Shown piece after piece: positions 50,225 through 62,395 of a stretch of DNA of 64,000 nt. Position 1 is the stretch's first letter, and every line of letters starts with the position of its first letter. The stretch covers positions 421,719,240 through 421,783,239 of the forward strand of contig OV050030.1 in the NCBI GenBank assembly GCA_920105625.2, given 5' to 3'. Both the position numbers and the translations under genes were made by a program. The notes under the pieces are model-generated. The model saw nothing but the letters and a program-made list of their open reading frames with translations. It was not told the DNA's origin and did not search any database. Origin of the DNA: Clusia tigrina. Its lineage: Eukaryota > Arthropoda > Insecta > Diptera > Clusiidae.

Positions 50225-51285
50225 AGTTTGCGACTTTTCAAATTTACTTTTCAAATTCAGTTTCCAAATCGACTTTCATATCAACTTCTCAAATTTAGTT
50301 TTCAAATTGACTTTTCAATTTGACTTTTCAAATGGACTTTTCAAAAGGACTTTTTAAATTCAGTTTTCAAATCGACTTTTCAACTTTAGTTTTCAAATCG
50401 AATTTACAATTTAGTTTTCAAATCGACTTTTCAAATCGTTTTTTCAATTTCACTTTTCTAATTGACTTTTAAAATTTTTTTTTAAAACTGTGTTTTCAAA
50501 TTGATTTTTCTAATTGACTTTTCTAATTGACGTTTCTAAGTGACTTTTCAAACTAACTTTTCAAATTGACTTCAAATAGACTTTTTATATCGACTTTTCA
50601 ATTTGACTTTTCAAATTGACTTTTCAAAATGACTTTTCAATTTAATTTTTAAATCGACTTTCAATTTGACTTTTCTAATTGAATTTTAAAATATTTTTAA
50701 ACTTCTCAAATTTAGTTTTGAAATGAACTTTTCTAATCGACTTTTTAAGTTAAGTTTTCAGATTAACTATTCAAATTGACTTTTTAAATCGTCTTTTCAA
50801 TTTGACATTTCTATTTGACTTTTTTTTCAAACTGAGTTTTCAAATTGATTTTTCTAATTGACTTTTCTAATTGACATTTCTAAGTGACTTTTCAAATTAA
50901 CTTTTCAAATCGAGTTTTCAAATCGACTGTTCAAATAGACTTTTTATATCGACTTTTCAATTTGACTTTTAAAATTTAGTTTTCAAATCGACTTTTCAAT
51001 TTAGTTTTCTAATCGACTTTCAATTTGACTTTTAAAATTTTTTTCAACTGAGTTTTCAAATTGACTATTCAAATTGACTTTTAAATCGACATTTCAATTT
51101 AGTTTTCAAAACGACTTTTCAAATCGTCTTTTCAATTTGCCTTTTCTAATTGACTTATAATTTTTTTCAAACTGAGTTTTCAAATTGACTTTTCAAATCG
51201 TCTTTTCAAATTGACTTTTCTAATTGACTTTTCAAACCGACTTTTCAAATCGACTTTTCAAATTTAGTCATCAAATATATATTCA
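50225..51285. repeat. 13 bp minisatellite
   Basis: About 1.06 kb of GACTTTTCAAATT and GACTTTTCAATTT units with frequent single changes (GTTTTCAAATC, GACTTTTCTAATT). Some larger blocks, such as AACTGAGTTTTCAAATTGA, recur at about 50.48, 50.83, 51.05 and 51.17 kb. It ends about 165 bp before exon D. Confidence 0.93.
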
Positions 51286-51449
51286 ATTGTCTTATAAAAT
51301 AGGGTCCAAGTGACAAATTGTTGAAGTCCTCAAAAACAGTCTCTTCAGTTTCTTAGTTTGTGATTATGAATGGTTCAACATATTTCTATTAAATATTCTA
51401 TATTTATCATTATAATTTTAATATTTATAATTTCACTTTATTCCACCAG

Positions 51450-52355
51450 ATACCAACAACGTCGGCCACTCAAATTGCGACCGTATCCCACCTGGTAGCC
51501 TTAGCGAACCAACAACACGCCGCATCCAAATCACAACACCACCAAAAAGCTCAAAATCCACCTGCCGCCGAACAACTGAACACTGCTAACAAAATCGACG
51601 AGAAGCCGGCGTTGATGGCAAAATCTGTCACTAAGGTGTGCATCATGGTGTCCAGCGAAAACAACAGCAACGCCATAATCAGCACCGGCGCCACGGCCAA
51701 CGGTGGTACCGAGGTGCTCGAGGATCCACAATTGCAACAGCAATTGCAGCAGGTGCAGCAACAGCAGCAGACGGCACCCACGGGCGGAGCGAGCACGTCG
51801 AATGCCACCACCATAACATCCATATCTGCACTCTCACCGCAAACGCCGACCGCCTCGAACACATCGACAGCGTTAGCCGCCCCCACTGCACCAACAACGT
51901 ACACCTCACTGTCCTCCCAAGCCGCCCAAATGCAGCATCCGCCGAGCAGCTCTGCCAATGCCTCCAGTCAGGTGACGCCCGTGCCCAAGACGAAGTTCCA
52001 GCAGCAGCAACAACAGCAGCTCGCCAACATCTCCAATCCGCTCTACAAAGTCTCCAAACGCAAAGAGACGCTGGAGGCGAAGCGCGAACGCAAAGCGGCC
52101 AAAACGTTGGCCATCATAACGGGCGCCTTTGTCGTCTGCTGGCTGCCGTTCTTCGTGATGGCGCTGCTGTTGCCGCTGTGCGCCGCCTGCTCCATACACG
52201 ACAGTGTCGCCTCGTTCTTCCTCTGGCTCGGCTACTTCAACTCAACGCTGAATCCGGTCATTTACACGATATTCAGTCCGGAATTTCGGCAGGCCTTCAA
52301 GCGTATACTCTTCGGCGGCCATCGTCCTGTGCACTATCGCAGCGGCAAACTTTAA
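51450..52355 (+). CDS. 5-HT1B: 5-HT1B serotonin receptor, last coding exon (ICL3, TM6, TM7, C-tail)
   Basis: The exon codes for 301 residues and a TAA stop. It starts IPTTSATQIATVSHLVALA, shared with Drosophila 5-HT1B. Low-complexity loop follows, with Gln runs (residues about 92-107 and 184-190) separating conserved islands EVLEDPQLQQQL and ASTSNATTITSISALSPQTP. The basic KRKETLEAKRERKAAKT leads into TM6 (CWLPFF at about 230-235). TM7 carries FNSTLNPVIYTIF with the NPxxY motif at about 268-272. Helix 8 (SPEFRQAFKRILFGG) and a short tail ending RSGKL complete it. The acceptor is TTCCACCAG. GC content is far higher than in the introns. Other frames over this exon are also open and are treated as shadows. 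Confidence 0.97.
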   Translation: MPTTSATQIATVSHLVALANQQHAASKSQHHQKAQNPPAAEQLNTANKIDEKPALMAKSVTKVCIMVSSENNSNAIISTGATANGGTEVLEDPQLQQQLQQVQQQQQTAPTGGASTSNATTITSISALSPQTPTASNTSTALAAPTAPTTYTSLSSQAAQMQHPPSSSANASSQVTPVPKTKFQQQQQQQLANISNPLYKVSKRKETLEAKRERKAAKTLAIITGAFVVCWLPFFVMALLLPLCAACSIHDSVASFFLWLGYFNSTLNPVIYTIFSPEFRQAFKRILFGGHRPVHYRSGKL

Positions 52356-52398
52356 CTGAAGTGTGGCCCGAGCAGGCGGACGTAGTGTTCATAAAGCG
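52356..52398 (+). other. 5-HT1B: Start of 5-HT1B 3' UTR up to a strong splice donor
   Basis: 43 bases after the stop codon lies GCG|GTAAGTAAG, a near-ideal donor. If used, the 3' UTR is spliced. If not, the transcript simply reads on. Confidence 0.5.
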
Positions 52399-53596
52399 GT
52401 AAGTAAGTCGAAAAGTTTTCCCTCTACTCAGTCTGAATGGGGGAAGGGGGTTGGTATTAAATTCTGCTCTTGAACTGGAACAATTGAAACTGCAACTGAA
52501 ATTAGATTGTTCATGGCTATCCAAAAGCAATTTTGCGCAGCTAAGAGCATATCTTAGCGCTGCTCATATAAACTCGCAATTTTCTGTGGCTAAGTTTAAG
52601 CCGCTTAGCCTCTTTGCTGTTATTAAAGGAATTGGCAAGTGACTTTTCATATTTCTGCCTTCTGCACGCTTCAGCATTAAATTACGCAGCACTCGCAGTT
52701 ACTATGGCACAGCAATTGTGGAGTATCCTTAGTTATCCAGCGCAGAGGTATGCTTCAGCTCAAATGACAACCGCAAAATCGAGTACACAAGCAAAACAAA
52801 GCACAGGAAACGGAAATTTGAAATTTGAAAGAAATATGCGTGTGCTTTGATATCGTTACACTCAACCGAAAGTGTGAGTAATACTCGCAGGAAGGCAATG
52901 GGTTCAAGGAGAATTCAAAAAGTTTATACCTACTCGAATGCTACTCTATTATCTCTCTCTTCAGCTCTAAAACATGATGAAATTCTGATCAATCGTTTGA
53001 GGACACTGAAATGGTTGTCTTTCAGATCCCTAAATTCTTAATGATTCGTAGTACATTGTTTATCTTGTAATTGCCCTTCGCTTCGGAGACATGAACGAGT
53101 GTGTACTATACCCAGTTCCTCTTACAGCCATGCTTCAAAAATTCAAAATCAACACTCAATTGTTTAACTGTGGAAGCCGGGTCCAAGCTCAGTCAGCCGA
53201 TTCCTAAATATATTTTGCATCGGAAGATAAGTGCCGAACACCAGCAAGGAACATGAACAATTATTTCCTTCACCTTCCTTTTAATCTCCTTAGCATCTGC
53301 AGATCTTACGAAATTTAACAACCAGCCCTTGTAGGGAGTCTTCAGGTTGTTGCTAGAATCTTAATCCACCAAGAAGTAATCTTTAAATTGGGCTTATGAA
53401 TGATAGATATGTTTAGCACCGATGATGACTTGGTTTTGAACAGATCTACCTTCTTCTATTGCCAACTGAATCATTCTCTCATCTTGCCTTGGGGCACGCA
53501 AGATTAACTAGCGTAGAGCTTGCATTGAGGGGGGCTCTTTAGCTTTTGTAACTCATTCAAAGTTTCGTCGAACCATATATTCAAAGAACACTTTCA

Positions 53597-53775
53597 GTCT
53601 ACTTATTGACCTTTCTGGTGTTCCAGTTTCGCACCTGTTAATTGGTGAACCTACTGATCTACTCTACGGTAAAAGTGTCGACGGTGCATTCTAAATTCCA
53701 ATGCCCTTCGTCGACTCGACTGCGGAACTGTAACACCCTAAAAGTTTACATAATAGTTAATACATAGATTCCGGT
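53597..53775. repeat. Dispersed repeat, copy 2
   Basis: Direct-orientation partner of 7466-7655, sharing CTTTCTGGTGTTCCAGTT, GGTGCATTCTAAAT and ACACCCTAAAAGTTTACAT. It has a short internal insertion (TCCAA) relative to copy 1. Confidence 0.6.
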
Positions 53776-53799
53776 TGTTTCCAATACTCGCTCCCTAAA

Positions 53800-53926
53800 A
53801 ATATGTGCTTTCTTAAATAACTTAACTGTGTAAAGTTAACCACACTAAATGTTTAGTGTATGTTAGGAGTCGGTGCTGTGAGACAACTACACACAGGTAG
53901 CTTGATTCTAACTCACAACAGATTTG
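53800..53926 (-). repeat. Dispersed repeat, inverted partner of 31469-31600
   Basis: The reverse complement contains GTTGTGAGTTAGAAT, AAGCTACCTGTGTG and TATTTAAGAAAGCACA in the same order as the other copy. Confidence 0.7.
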
Positions 53927-54548
53927 CTCTAGGTGAACTTCATTGTACATGTAGGGATATTTTTGACTGTTGGGTTTTCCAAATTATCATACGAGTCGTA
54001 GTGCTGTAACCAGTCCATTACTCTCTCGAATGCTCCAACAATCCGAACAAATTCTGATTGCATAAGTTTTACCAAACTATTTATCTATCTTCTAAATGAA
54101 AGACAATGGAATATAAGTGAATGGAATCCTTTGCAAATTTCCTCACCACTCCCAATATTTTAAAGAGAGAACTTCATACCCCAAAACAATGCCTTGAAAT
54201 AATATAGTCTTATATTTGTTGAAATGGTAATCACAGAAATGGGCCAGATGAAACAAAGTCATTCCTTGTATGATTGCTTTTCATTGATTTTATGAACAAT
54301 AATTTGTTTAGTGTAAGTAACCACAGAAAGGTGGGAAGTGAAATGGAGTCAGTCAGTCAGTCAAAGCATCCTTGACGTATCAAGCGGATAAATAAATATA
54401 AAAAGAGGAATAACTATACAGAGTAAGGGAGCAAATATCTGCTTAGCAGACTGGGGGAAGGGATGGGCGTGGTATACATTTTAGTTTACATATCAATGCG
54501 GGTAAACGCAATTTGTGCCACTGTAATTGCGGAAGTATTGAAGGAGAA

Positions 54549-54602
54549 CAGCACAACAACAACACAACAACAACAACGCAAAACAATACAAAACAACAAG
54601 TG
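54549..54602. repeat. CAA-rich microsatellite
   Basis: Runs of ACAACAACA broken by AAAACAATACAAAA. Confidence 0.85.
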
Positions 54603-55296
54603 ACAGTGACGCTGACGCAACTCAAACAGGAATCCGTGATTGTACACAATTCTTCTTTTTTTTGTTATTTACTCCTCCTTTAATATATTTTTATTTTGAA
54701 GTGAAGAAACGCAACACAGAAATATTAGCATTCAATGGCAAAGGAATTCCGGCATGCAAAAGAATGTATTTCCTTTTTATTTTTCTGTTGTAGTGCAAGT
54801 CGCGATTAAAAGAAAACCGCCAACAAAAAGCACACAATTCTACCGCAACATGGGGGTTGGGGGGATGGAAAGACACCAAATGAATACTCGCATTCATTTC
54901 ATTTCAGTTGTAGTTGAAAGACAGTCGAACGCGGAGCTGTCTTTATGCAAATATTAAAAAATACTCCCTTTTCAAATAAAATATAAAATGGCAAAATAAA
55001 GTCGAATCACAGATGTAAATCCTCGAATAATAAACAGTCAAAGATACGCACTTCAAATTGCAGCAAACTAACGGGGCCCGAAATTTAGTCGACGTCACGA
55101 TGAAAGAAAAGAGGTGGAGTCAGCTCAAAGGCAGTCTCTTCTAACTTCAGGTATCGCAAATCCATTTGTCAAATTTCCAGATGCGGAGTAAAATCTACCG
55201 AACAATTTTACGATGCTTGCTATTTTTTTATATGGGCAGTTTCTGTTCAAAAACCGATGGAAACATTGAGTAATTAACATAGGAAGCTCAATAGAA

Positions 55297-55386
55297 GGGA
55301 GAAGGAGAGAGAGAAACGGAGATTGAGATGAACAGTAAGAGAGAAAGGGAGATTGATATGAACAGTAAGAGAGAAAGAGAGAGTCA
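55297..55386. repeat. GA-rich short tandem repeat
   Basis: AGAGAGAAASGGAGATTGA and TATGAACAGTAAGAGAGAAA-type units of about 36 bp, two to three copies. Confidence 0.8.
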
Positions 55387-58010
55387 CTCTAAATCCCAAA
55401 GCATTCAATAAAAATGGCATGCAGTTCAGTTGTGGATAGGTAGCACCCCCGATTAGAATCGATAGAAAGAGGAAAGTCTCAATTTTGAACCTGTTGATTT
55501 GAATTAAACTTTTTCAATTATGTCTTAAGAGAGAGAGATAGAGAATATTAGTATACAAAAAATACTAAAAATAACAGCACTAGCTCAAGGCCATCTGCTT
55601 AAGAGAATTACAGTTAAATGAAACTTTTTAAATTAAAGCTTAACTATCAAACATCTGTTTTTTTCACTATTCAGTGATCGAACTATTAGTTTGAAATTGA
55701 TTTTCCTAACAATACATCATATGATTAATTCATTCAGTTAGCAACGCTAATCATATTAGGAGTTGATTAACACTCTTAAATTGAAATTCCCTTGAATCCT
55801 TGCATGTCGCAGAATATGTGTGGTGACTATGAATCTGTCTTATCTATGAATATGATTCATGTGGCCCAATTATTCCGTGCATCTTGCAATATATTAAAGA
55901 ATATTTAGGCCTCGTATATGAACTAAGAACATAAAACAAATTTGTGCTATTAAATTTAGAATGAAAAGACAAATGCCTTTTTAAATTCTCAGCTACATTT
56001 TATCCTTGCTGTCATCCTCACTTTAGTAAGACTCATTATCAATGTCATTTTCATTTACGTCGGCATAAGTCTGACTATGCGTGTGTAATCTCAGTTATGT
56101 GTTTGCGAATCTTCCACATACTTACTGCTGTCCTGTCTCCAAACACTCAGACACAATGGATATCTTAGACAGCTAAACGCGCTGTTAAAACTTTACGAAA
56201 TCCTTTGAGAACAGTTGAAAAGCCAGACTAGAAGAGGCCAGACCAGACGAGGCCAGACCATGACCACCATTTCCCTCGGCTGTACAATTCTTGGGTAGAG
56301 AAATAGGATTTTATTTTTAAATTTACACAATAAAAAAAAAGAACTTACCCAAAAGTTAACAAAAAGGACATCACTATTAACAGCTGCCGCAAGCCGAACG
56401 CTCCGAAAAATTGATGATTTAAACGAAATTTGTGCAGCCCAAGCGTTCATAGGCAGAGTGTGTGCAATTACAGCCAACAACTCGAAGGATTATATTATAC
56501 ACGCACCCCAAAGTGACATGTTTCCATGTAAAATATAAATCAAGATAATAATATTCCGAGACTTCTTGAAGAAATCATAAATTGTACGTTTAAACATCCC
56601 AAGTGATGTTCTCGCCTTCAGCAGAGTCTCCCTTTGATGCGATATGCCCACGAATAATACAGTTGCCTAAAAACTTCCTGCCGGCAATAACTCATGTACC
56701 CATCAACTTCTTCATATTTTATTTAAATCCTTTAAGAAACTCCGAACGTATTCCATGAAATGCTGTATACAATTTAAGGGACGTGAAAAAGACGCCCGGG
56801 ACCATGTTTGGCAAACACAGCTAGAAGTCAAATACTGTCGATGAGCTTTTCGTCGGAGTAGGACCACTAGGATGAGTTTAAAAAGCGTCCTATAATTGTA
56901 TCCGAAAGAAGTTGCGATGAACGACCGTGATAATCACAGAACGCAATCATCATTTCTTTGATTTTCGAACGATTCTTGTGCGGTTTTTTCGGTTTGAGTT
57001 GATTATCAAAGGACGTGCGGTTTTTTTTTTCTTTCAGTTGGTTATCAAATGATCACAACGCAGCTTGATAGGTGATTTACATATAAGTCGCATAAGGCCA
57101 CAAGTCCTCAATTGTTATGAAGCGTTTAATGAATGTAGTGACAGAGCATAAGCGCACACAAGCATAATTGCAGCAATATCGTTATGAAGAAAATCGAATT
57201 CCTTGTGAGGAAAAATCCGTATCCGTGTCCATGACATCCAACTAAAATAATGCAAAAGGATTCATGAGATATATACAGATGCTGAATAACCTCTTTTGAG
57301 TTTCGATAATGGGTTTCCGTCACCATTTCTATCTCTTTGACGATATTGATCAGTCTGAGACTTTGGAGGTCGCCAGGAAGGAGTCAAGAGTTCGACCATT
57401 TCTATGTCTTATTTGCATGCACATTTTTCAATCAAGTTGAACATTATTCAATAACTTTTTGACGATTCAGCATGAGTTTCAAGTGCAAACTCACAGGTTG
57501 CTACATTGCGCAAAACCCTTACTTGTGCTTCAGGATTTTTCATAATTCCCCATTAAAACCAATTAATTTTTAATTGCCTACCGTAATTGAATGATTTTAT
57601 GAACCATAATTTTTGGAGTGTAAAAGACATCCTTCCCTCTGCACCACTTCGGTAGCCCTTTATTATCAATTGATTGCAGGCCACTCGTATAGTGGGACGT
57701 GTAGTGCTCATTAAGTACGCGCAGGACACAGTAGCAAACTTTCTTCTTTGCTTTTAATTGAAAGCGCTTAATCGAAGTAGCAGCAAAGGAACAAGAAAAA
57801 ACAAGGAACAAAAACAATTGACCATAATTTTTTATTTCGAGCCCAAGGCGGACACTTGATACATTACCAAGCAATCGAATTTCAATTGAAACCCATTCGC
57901 ACAGGATAATGGAACACAAACCGCAATTGCAGGCGCAGTGCCGCAGGCTAAATGCAACTTTTCCACTTTATTTTTTGTATATTTTTTCTCCCTCCTAACC
58001 CTCCCTACCT

Positions 58011-58055
58011 CAGTCTCTCTCTCGCTCTCCCTATCTCCCTCTCTATTTCTCGCTA
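58011..58055. repeat. CT-rich tract
   Basis: TCTCTCTCTCGCTCTCCCTA-type pyrimidine run. Confidence 0.85.
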
Positions 58056-59540
58056 CTTTACTATTTCAAACAACTGATTTTTATTTTTGATTTTTTCTTA
58101 CTGCAATTTCATTTTATTCATCGTCGATATTTTGCGACCGGAAGCAAGAGAAAATCGCCCGTTTCTCTTTGCATATCATTAGGCGCTGTAAGTGGGTATA
58201 GCAAAATGGGTGCAGGGGGCGGTAATGGTAGCGGGCGTCCATAGATTGATTCATTTGCTATTAGGCACAATTGTGTATGAGTGCGAAATTTCATTCCTCT
58301 TTGTTTGGTCCTCCCCGAACCGTCACACCCAAAATGCTACCCAAATTATGTGTATATTTGGGGTGCAGCATAATTTATGCGACATTTCATTAAATTTGAG
58401 AGAAACAAATCCTTTTTTATTTTTTATCGCAAACGTTTTTAATTGGTGTTGAAATCAATCACGCGGGATCAAGTTACTTTAGCATAATTATAGGCGGCTT
58501 GACATGTATCCTTGTGGCAGAGTTTAATTGGTTACGTTAAAATGCAATTTAATTTTGAATTGAAAATGCTACAACACTAATTTTCAGTACATGGATATTT
58601 TAATTTCAAAGTGTTTTTGTGAGTAATAAGAAACGGGGAAAGCTTGTGAACAGACCACTCTCTTAGGCCATGGTTATAGTTTAGTTTAGTTTAATATAAT
58701 GTTAACCAAATATACCGCACGTACAGTGTTTGTCATTACTTATGTTTATAAAGATTAGAGGGAGGACTATATGGGACTTTGATTCGAGGGTAAAGAAAAC
58801 CATATGTGAGCGGGATGCAATCAATCTCATCATGATGAGACCCCTTTATGCTAGTTCGATAAGATAAGAGCTTCGTTAGCCATATTTGGATGAACATTTC
58901 GCAAGGAATATGAGGGCCAAATACCGTATATTATGAATATGCGACATTCCCCGGTTTAGTACAAAATCTTAATATGTTGCTTCATTCTCGAGGAATAACA
59001 AATGTTGCAGGCACAATATTTTAGATGTTTATAACATGTTGGAATCCTTTCTATGTGGATTTTATTTGCCTTGTTACTTTATTATTATTATTATTTTCTT
59101 AATTATTTTGCTATTACCTTCGTACATTACCTCTATTTACTGTATCGTATTACTTATCGTATTACCTCTATTTACTGTATTTGGGCATTAGTAATAGTGT
59201 TTCTTTCCCTCCTACCATGTGGATGTTATCTCATGTGCACTTATGGATATCAAGCTGGAAACCGCTAGATCGTTCTGGGAAGCAGTATTTTCTTATAAAT
59301 TACAGATAGTTTGGAAAATGCAGTTAGCTCTATTAAACCTGCCCCTTTGGCAATGGGATGTCCCGTAATCTGTCCAATCCTAGTTACTATTTTTACTATT
59401 ATATTATGTGGTTTTATTATTATATTATAGAGCCGAAATCCCTGGCAGCTAGCGTTTCTTTTTCTTCTTAATCATAATAATTTATTATTGTGATTACTAT
59501 AATAAATAAATTAATTAATAAATATTATATTATATTACTA

Positions 59541-59704
59541 TTGGTAAGCATGCTAGATTCACACTCAGAGGGTCGCAGGTTCAAATCCTGCCCGGGCTTG
59601 GTCTCAAAAATGTTCTTTTCTAGAAAATCTTTTTCTCTGCGAGTCGAAAGCCTTAGTAGGTAGAACTCATTCTCCAACTCCTTGCAGTCATAATTAATTA
59701 TGGT
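59541..59704 (+). mobile_element. tRNA-derived SINE-like sequence
   Basis: The head reads TTGGTAAGCATG, like a tRNA D-loop, then GTCGCAGGTTCAAATCCTGC, a perfect T-arm with the B box GGTTCAAATCC at 59578-59588. The 5' acceptor half is lost in AT-rich DNA. A non-tRNA body follows and ends in a 22-base tail that is identical at 25203-25224. The broken acceptor arm and shared tail favour a SINE over a tRNA gene. Confidence 0.5.
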
Positions 59705-59793
59705 GTAAAATATAATAATAATTGTATTATTATATTATTATACTCGTAAATGTAACGATTTCTGAAATATTCCTGTTTTCTTTCTACTTTTAG

Positions 59794-61570
59794 GCAGAGT
59801 GTACCACACAAGAAGATTGTCATCGCATGGAAAAACTGTCTAACAGTCGTTCTACAATTCTCTGTAAAATTTACCAAATTTTTTGTAAAAACTTTTGAAT
59901 GTGTAGCATAGAAACAGAGGGAGTATCCCAGTAAATGTGTAAATACGAGAATGAATTTTGTAAAAACTTTGTAGGAATAAAAAATTTTTCTAAAAAATTG
60001 TAAGCATCTACGTAAAATTCTATTTGACAAACCAGAAAAGAAGGATTCAGTGGCGACGTTTTGTTGAATACGAGGCTGTTATTTCTTTCTTAAATACATT
60101 TTTTTAAAGACTAAAAAAAGTTAGTTTAAAAAAAATAAAAACCAGAGCATATCTCGCAGACATACACACACACGTACATACATTAAATCAAAATATTTAA
60201 CTTTATAATCAAAATAGTTGACACTAAGCTCTTACGAGTTCGAGTAACAGCCTACTTACAATTATGTACAATACTTGAACAACTACTGAAGGACCCTAAA
60301 CTAACGTTTAATGAGTAAATGGAATCACTGTAACTGAAAATCAAATGGTAAATTCAAAATGTACACTTCTACTGTTAGCTAATAACTATTTAGGTAATTG
60401 TTGTAAGTCTAATTGTTAAATTTTTATTCTATAATTGTATAGTACAATAAGCTACAAATACGCTAAGTAACTAAAATGATTAAGTAAGTGAAACACTAAA
60501 AATAAAAACAAAAACAATGTTGTTCAAATAAAAAAAGGTTATACTAACTAAAGTTAATCGTTGGCAAATAAGTAATTGTAAGGCAACTAAAACAACATAA
60601 ATGGATTTCTTTAAATATTTGCATAAATATATAATATAAATATAAGTGAAAATTTCGGGTGAAATGGGTAAACTTAAACTATCGTATCTTAACTAAGGAC
60701 ACATTGAAGCTAACATTGAACTATTTTAAATAGTTGAGTATATTTACATAATAAATATTATATAATATGCTAACTAATTGCTAAAGTTACGTTAAGATAA
60801 TAATAATACAAAATAAAAACCAACTTAGTGAAAAATCATTTTGAAATCCTCATATACTACTCTAAAACTCTAAAACTGTGTAATGTTAGAATACTTGTAT
60901 TTTCATTTTTAACCACAAGTAAAAATACATACTATGAAATAACTGTTTTACAATTTATAGTTGTAACTTTGTAATTCGACTCTTGTTACTCTTTCCAGTC
61001 ATACAAACATAGCAAAAAAACAGAAACAAAAAGTTAAGTAAACACTCATAACGAAATAACAAAAATCCCATGCAACATTTTTCATAACTAACATAAATGA
61101 ATATATAAAAATTATTAAAATTGGCCCCAAAACAATAAATAAATAAATAACGATCATTGTTAATTGTGTTTAATATAAAAAATAACCAAGTTGCAAGGAC
61201 ATTCCATAAGCAACGTCCTTCGTAACTTTGCGCTTATTGCATAATGAAAACTGCTCACTTCCTTATTTGGTATTTGTTGAAAAATCGTGTTGAATTTTAA
61301 TTGAAAACTGTTGCTTGGGATGTGAAACACCAAAGTAAATGCATGAAAAATTTACACACGAACACACTCAAATAAACACATACACATGCATATGCTTGCA
61401 TACTCCATAATGTAACATTAAATTGATTGTAAACATGTTAAACGACTGTAAAATTAAAAGCGGTTTAAAATTAAATAAGGAGAACAAACTGTATTTACAT
61501 GTGAAACATACATACATGCATACATATATAAAACTGAAACATTGCATCATTAAAGAAAACAATAAATCAG
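59794..61570 (+). other. Candidate distal 3' UTR exon of 5-HT1B
   Basis: The stretch follows a strong pyrimidine-rich acceptor. From about 60080 to 61180 it is A-rich on the plus strand, free of long open frames, and full of short words such as TAACTAAAAT and TAAGTAA, in the style of fly 3' UTRs. Several AATAAA signals occur near its end. The link to the receptor gene is inferred from orientation and position only. Confidence 0.4.
61134..61139 (+). terminator. Candidate polyadenylation signal
   Basis: AATAAATAAATAAATAA cluster at the end of the A-rich candidate UTR. A second AATAAA stands at 61561-61566. Confidence 0.35.
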
Positions 61571-61742
61571 TGTAAAATATTATAGTTTTGTATAATTATC
61601 CAAATTCACACATACGCATTCGTATTCATATGTAAGTATAGCACGGATGAATTGAAGCTCTCTTCTGCTTCCACATGAAAAATGCACAAATCGAATGGTG
61701 AAAATTGTGTGCGGAAACCATAAGGATAATCTCATAACCGCC

Positions 61743-62395
61743 CACTAACAATGCTTGGATACACAGCACTTAACGGTACATACTCAGAAAAAACGCACAT
61801 TCTGTGAATGAATTTCTACGCTGGATTCTAGCAGCTTAGATCATCAGTGTTAGATTGGCGTTATTCAATTTTAACTGATTTATGCAGTGTGTTTTTTTAA
61901 ATATTTAAATCACTTTGTTAAATTATTAAATGTAATGACGAATTCAAAGAACCGCTACCACTCTATTCTGAGAAATGACTCGTACGCCGATTGTCATCAA
62001 TTCCATATAGCATTATTTGTCTCTTTCTCTCTTCTGTGGAACTGGTGATATCGTAACTCACACTAACAAGTCTTGAATTCACGGCACTTAACGGTAATCA
62101 AATTGTGAGAGTATAATCTACAGGTTGAATGAATTTTTACGCTGGATTTTATCAGCTTTGATCGTCAAAGTTAATTAGGCGTAGGTCAATTTTATTTCAT
62201 TTATTCAGTTGCTTGAAGAATTTTGTTTAATAATTAAAACGCTTTAAAGTTACTATAAACACATAATGAAATATTAAATGTAACGGATAATAAAACACAC
62301 TGCTACCACTCAATTCAGAGAAATGACTCATACGCCATTTGTCGTGAATTGGACTATTCTAGAAAATTGCATTATTTGTCTCTTTCTCTCTTTTG
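61743..62395. repeat. Diverged 319 bp tandem duplication
   Basis: Copy 1 starts with ACTAACAATGCTTG and copy 2 about 319 bp later with ACTAACAAGTCTTG. Both then contain CACTTAACGGTA, GAATGAATTT, TACGCTGGATT, GAGAAATGACTC, TACGCC and CATTATTTGTCTCTTTCTCT in order. Copy 2 has an insertion near 62240-62300. Confidence 0.85.

Larger units (their letters stand above)
40592..51449 (+). other. 10.9 kb intron between exons C and D
   Basis: GTGAGT donor and TTCCACCAG acceptor, phase 0. About half of it is tandem array (hexamer-based, 33 bp and 13 bp). The stretches 43260-44460, 46480-47200 and 47370-50210 show no recognisable gene; open frames such as 47768-48124 are hydrophobic low-complexity translations of T-rich DNA. 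Confidence 0.93.
52399..59793 (+). other. Candidate 3' UTR intron or downstream sequence
   Basis: Bounded by the GTAAGT donor at 52399 and a TTTTCTTTCTACTTTTAG acceptor at 59793, with an alternative AG at 59797. Content: dispersed repeats near 53.6-53.9 kb, GA- and CT-rich tracts, and a SINE-like unit just before the acceptor. The rest (53930-55270, 55630-57950 and 58090-59420) shows no gene. Confidence 0.45.

Noticed and set aside
51551..51958. Antisense 135-codon frame over exon D
   Set aside because: It mirrors Gln and Thr codons of the sense exon as Cys/Val/Ala runs. No splice or homology support.
51638..52402. 254-codon plus-strand frame overlapping the last 5-HT1B exon, longer than the true frame measured from its first ATG
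   Set aside because: The receptor frame is fixed by TM6, TM7 and matching splice phases. The other frame is low complexity (His/Arg/Gln-rich) and explained by CAG-type codons and high GC.
59541..59600. Working tRNA gene
   Set aside because: The T-arm is perfect, but there is no 5' acceptor strand or proper anticodon stem. A SINE head fits better.
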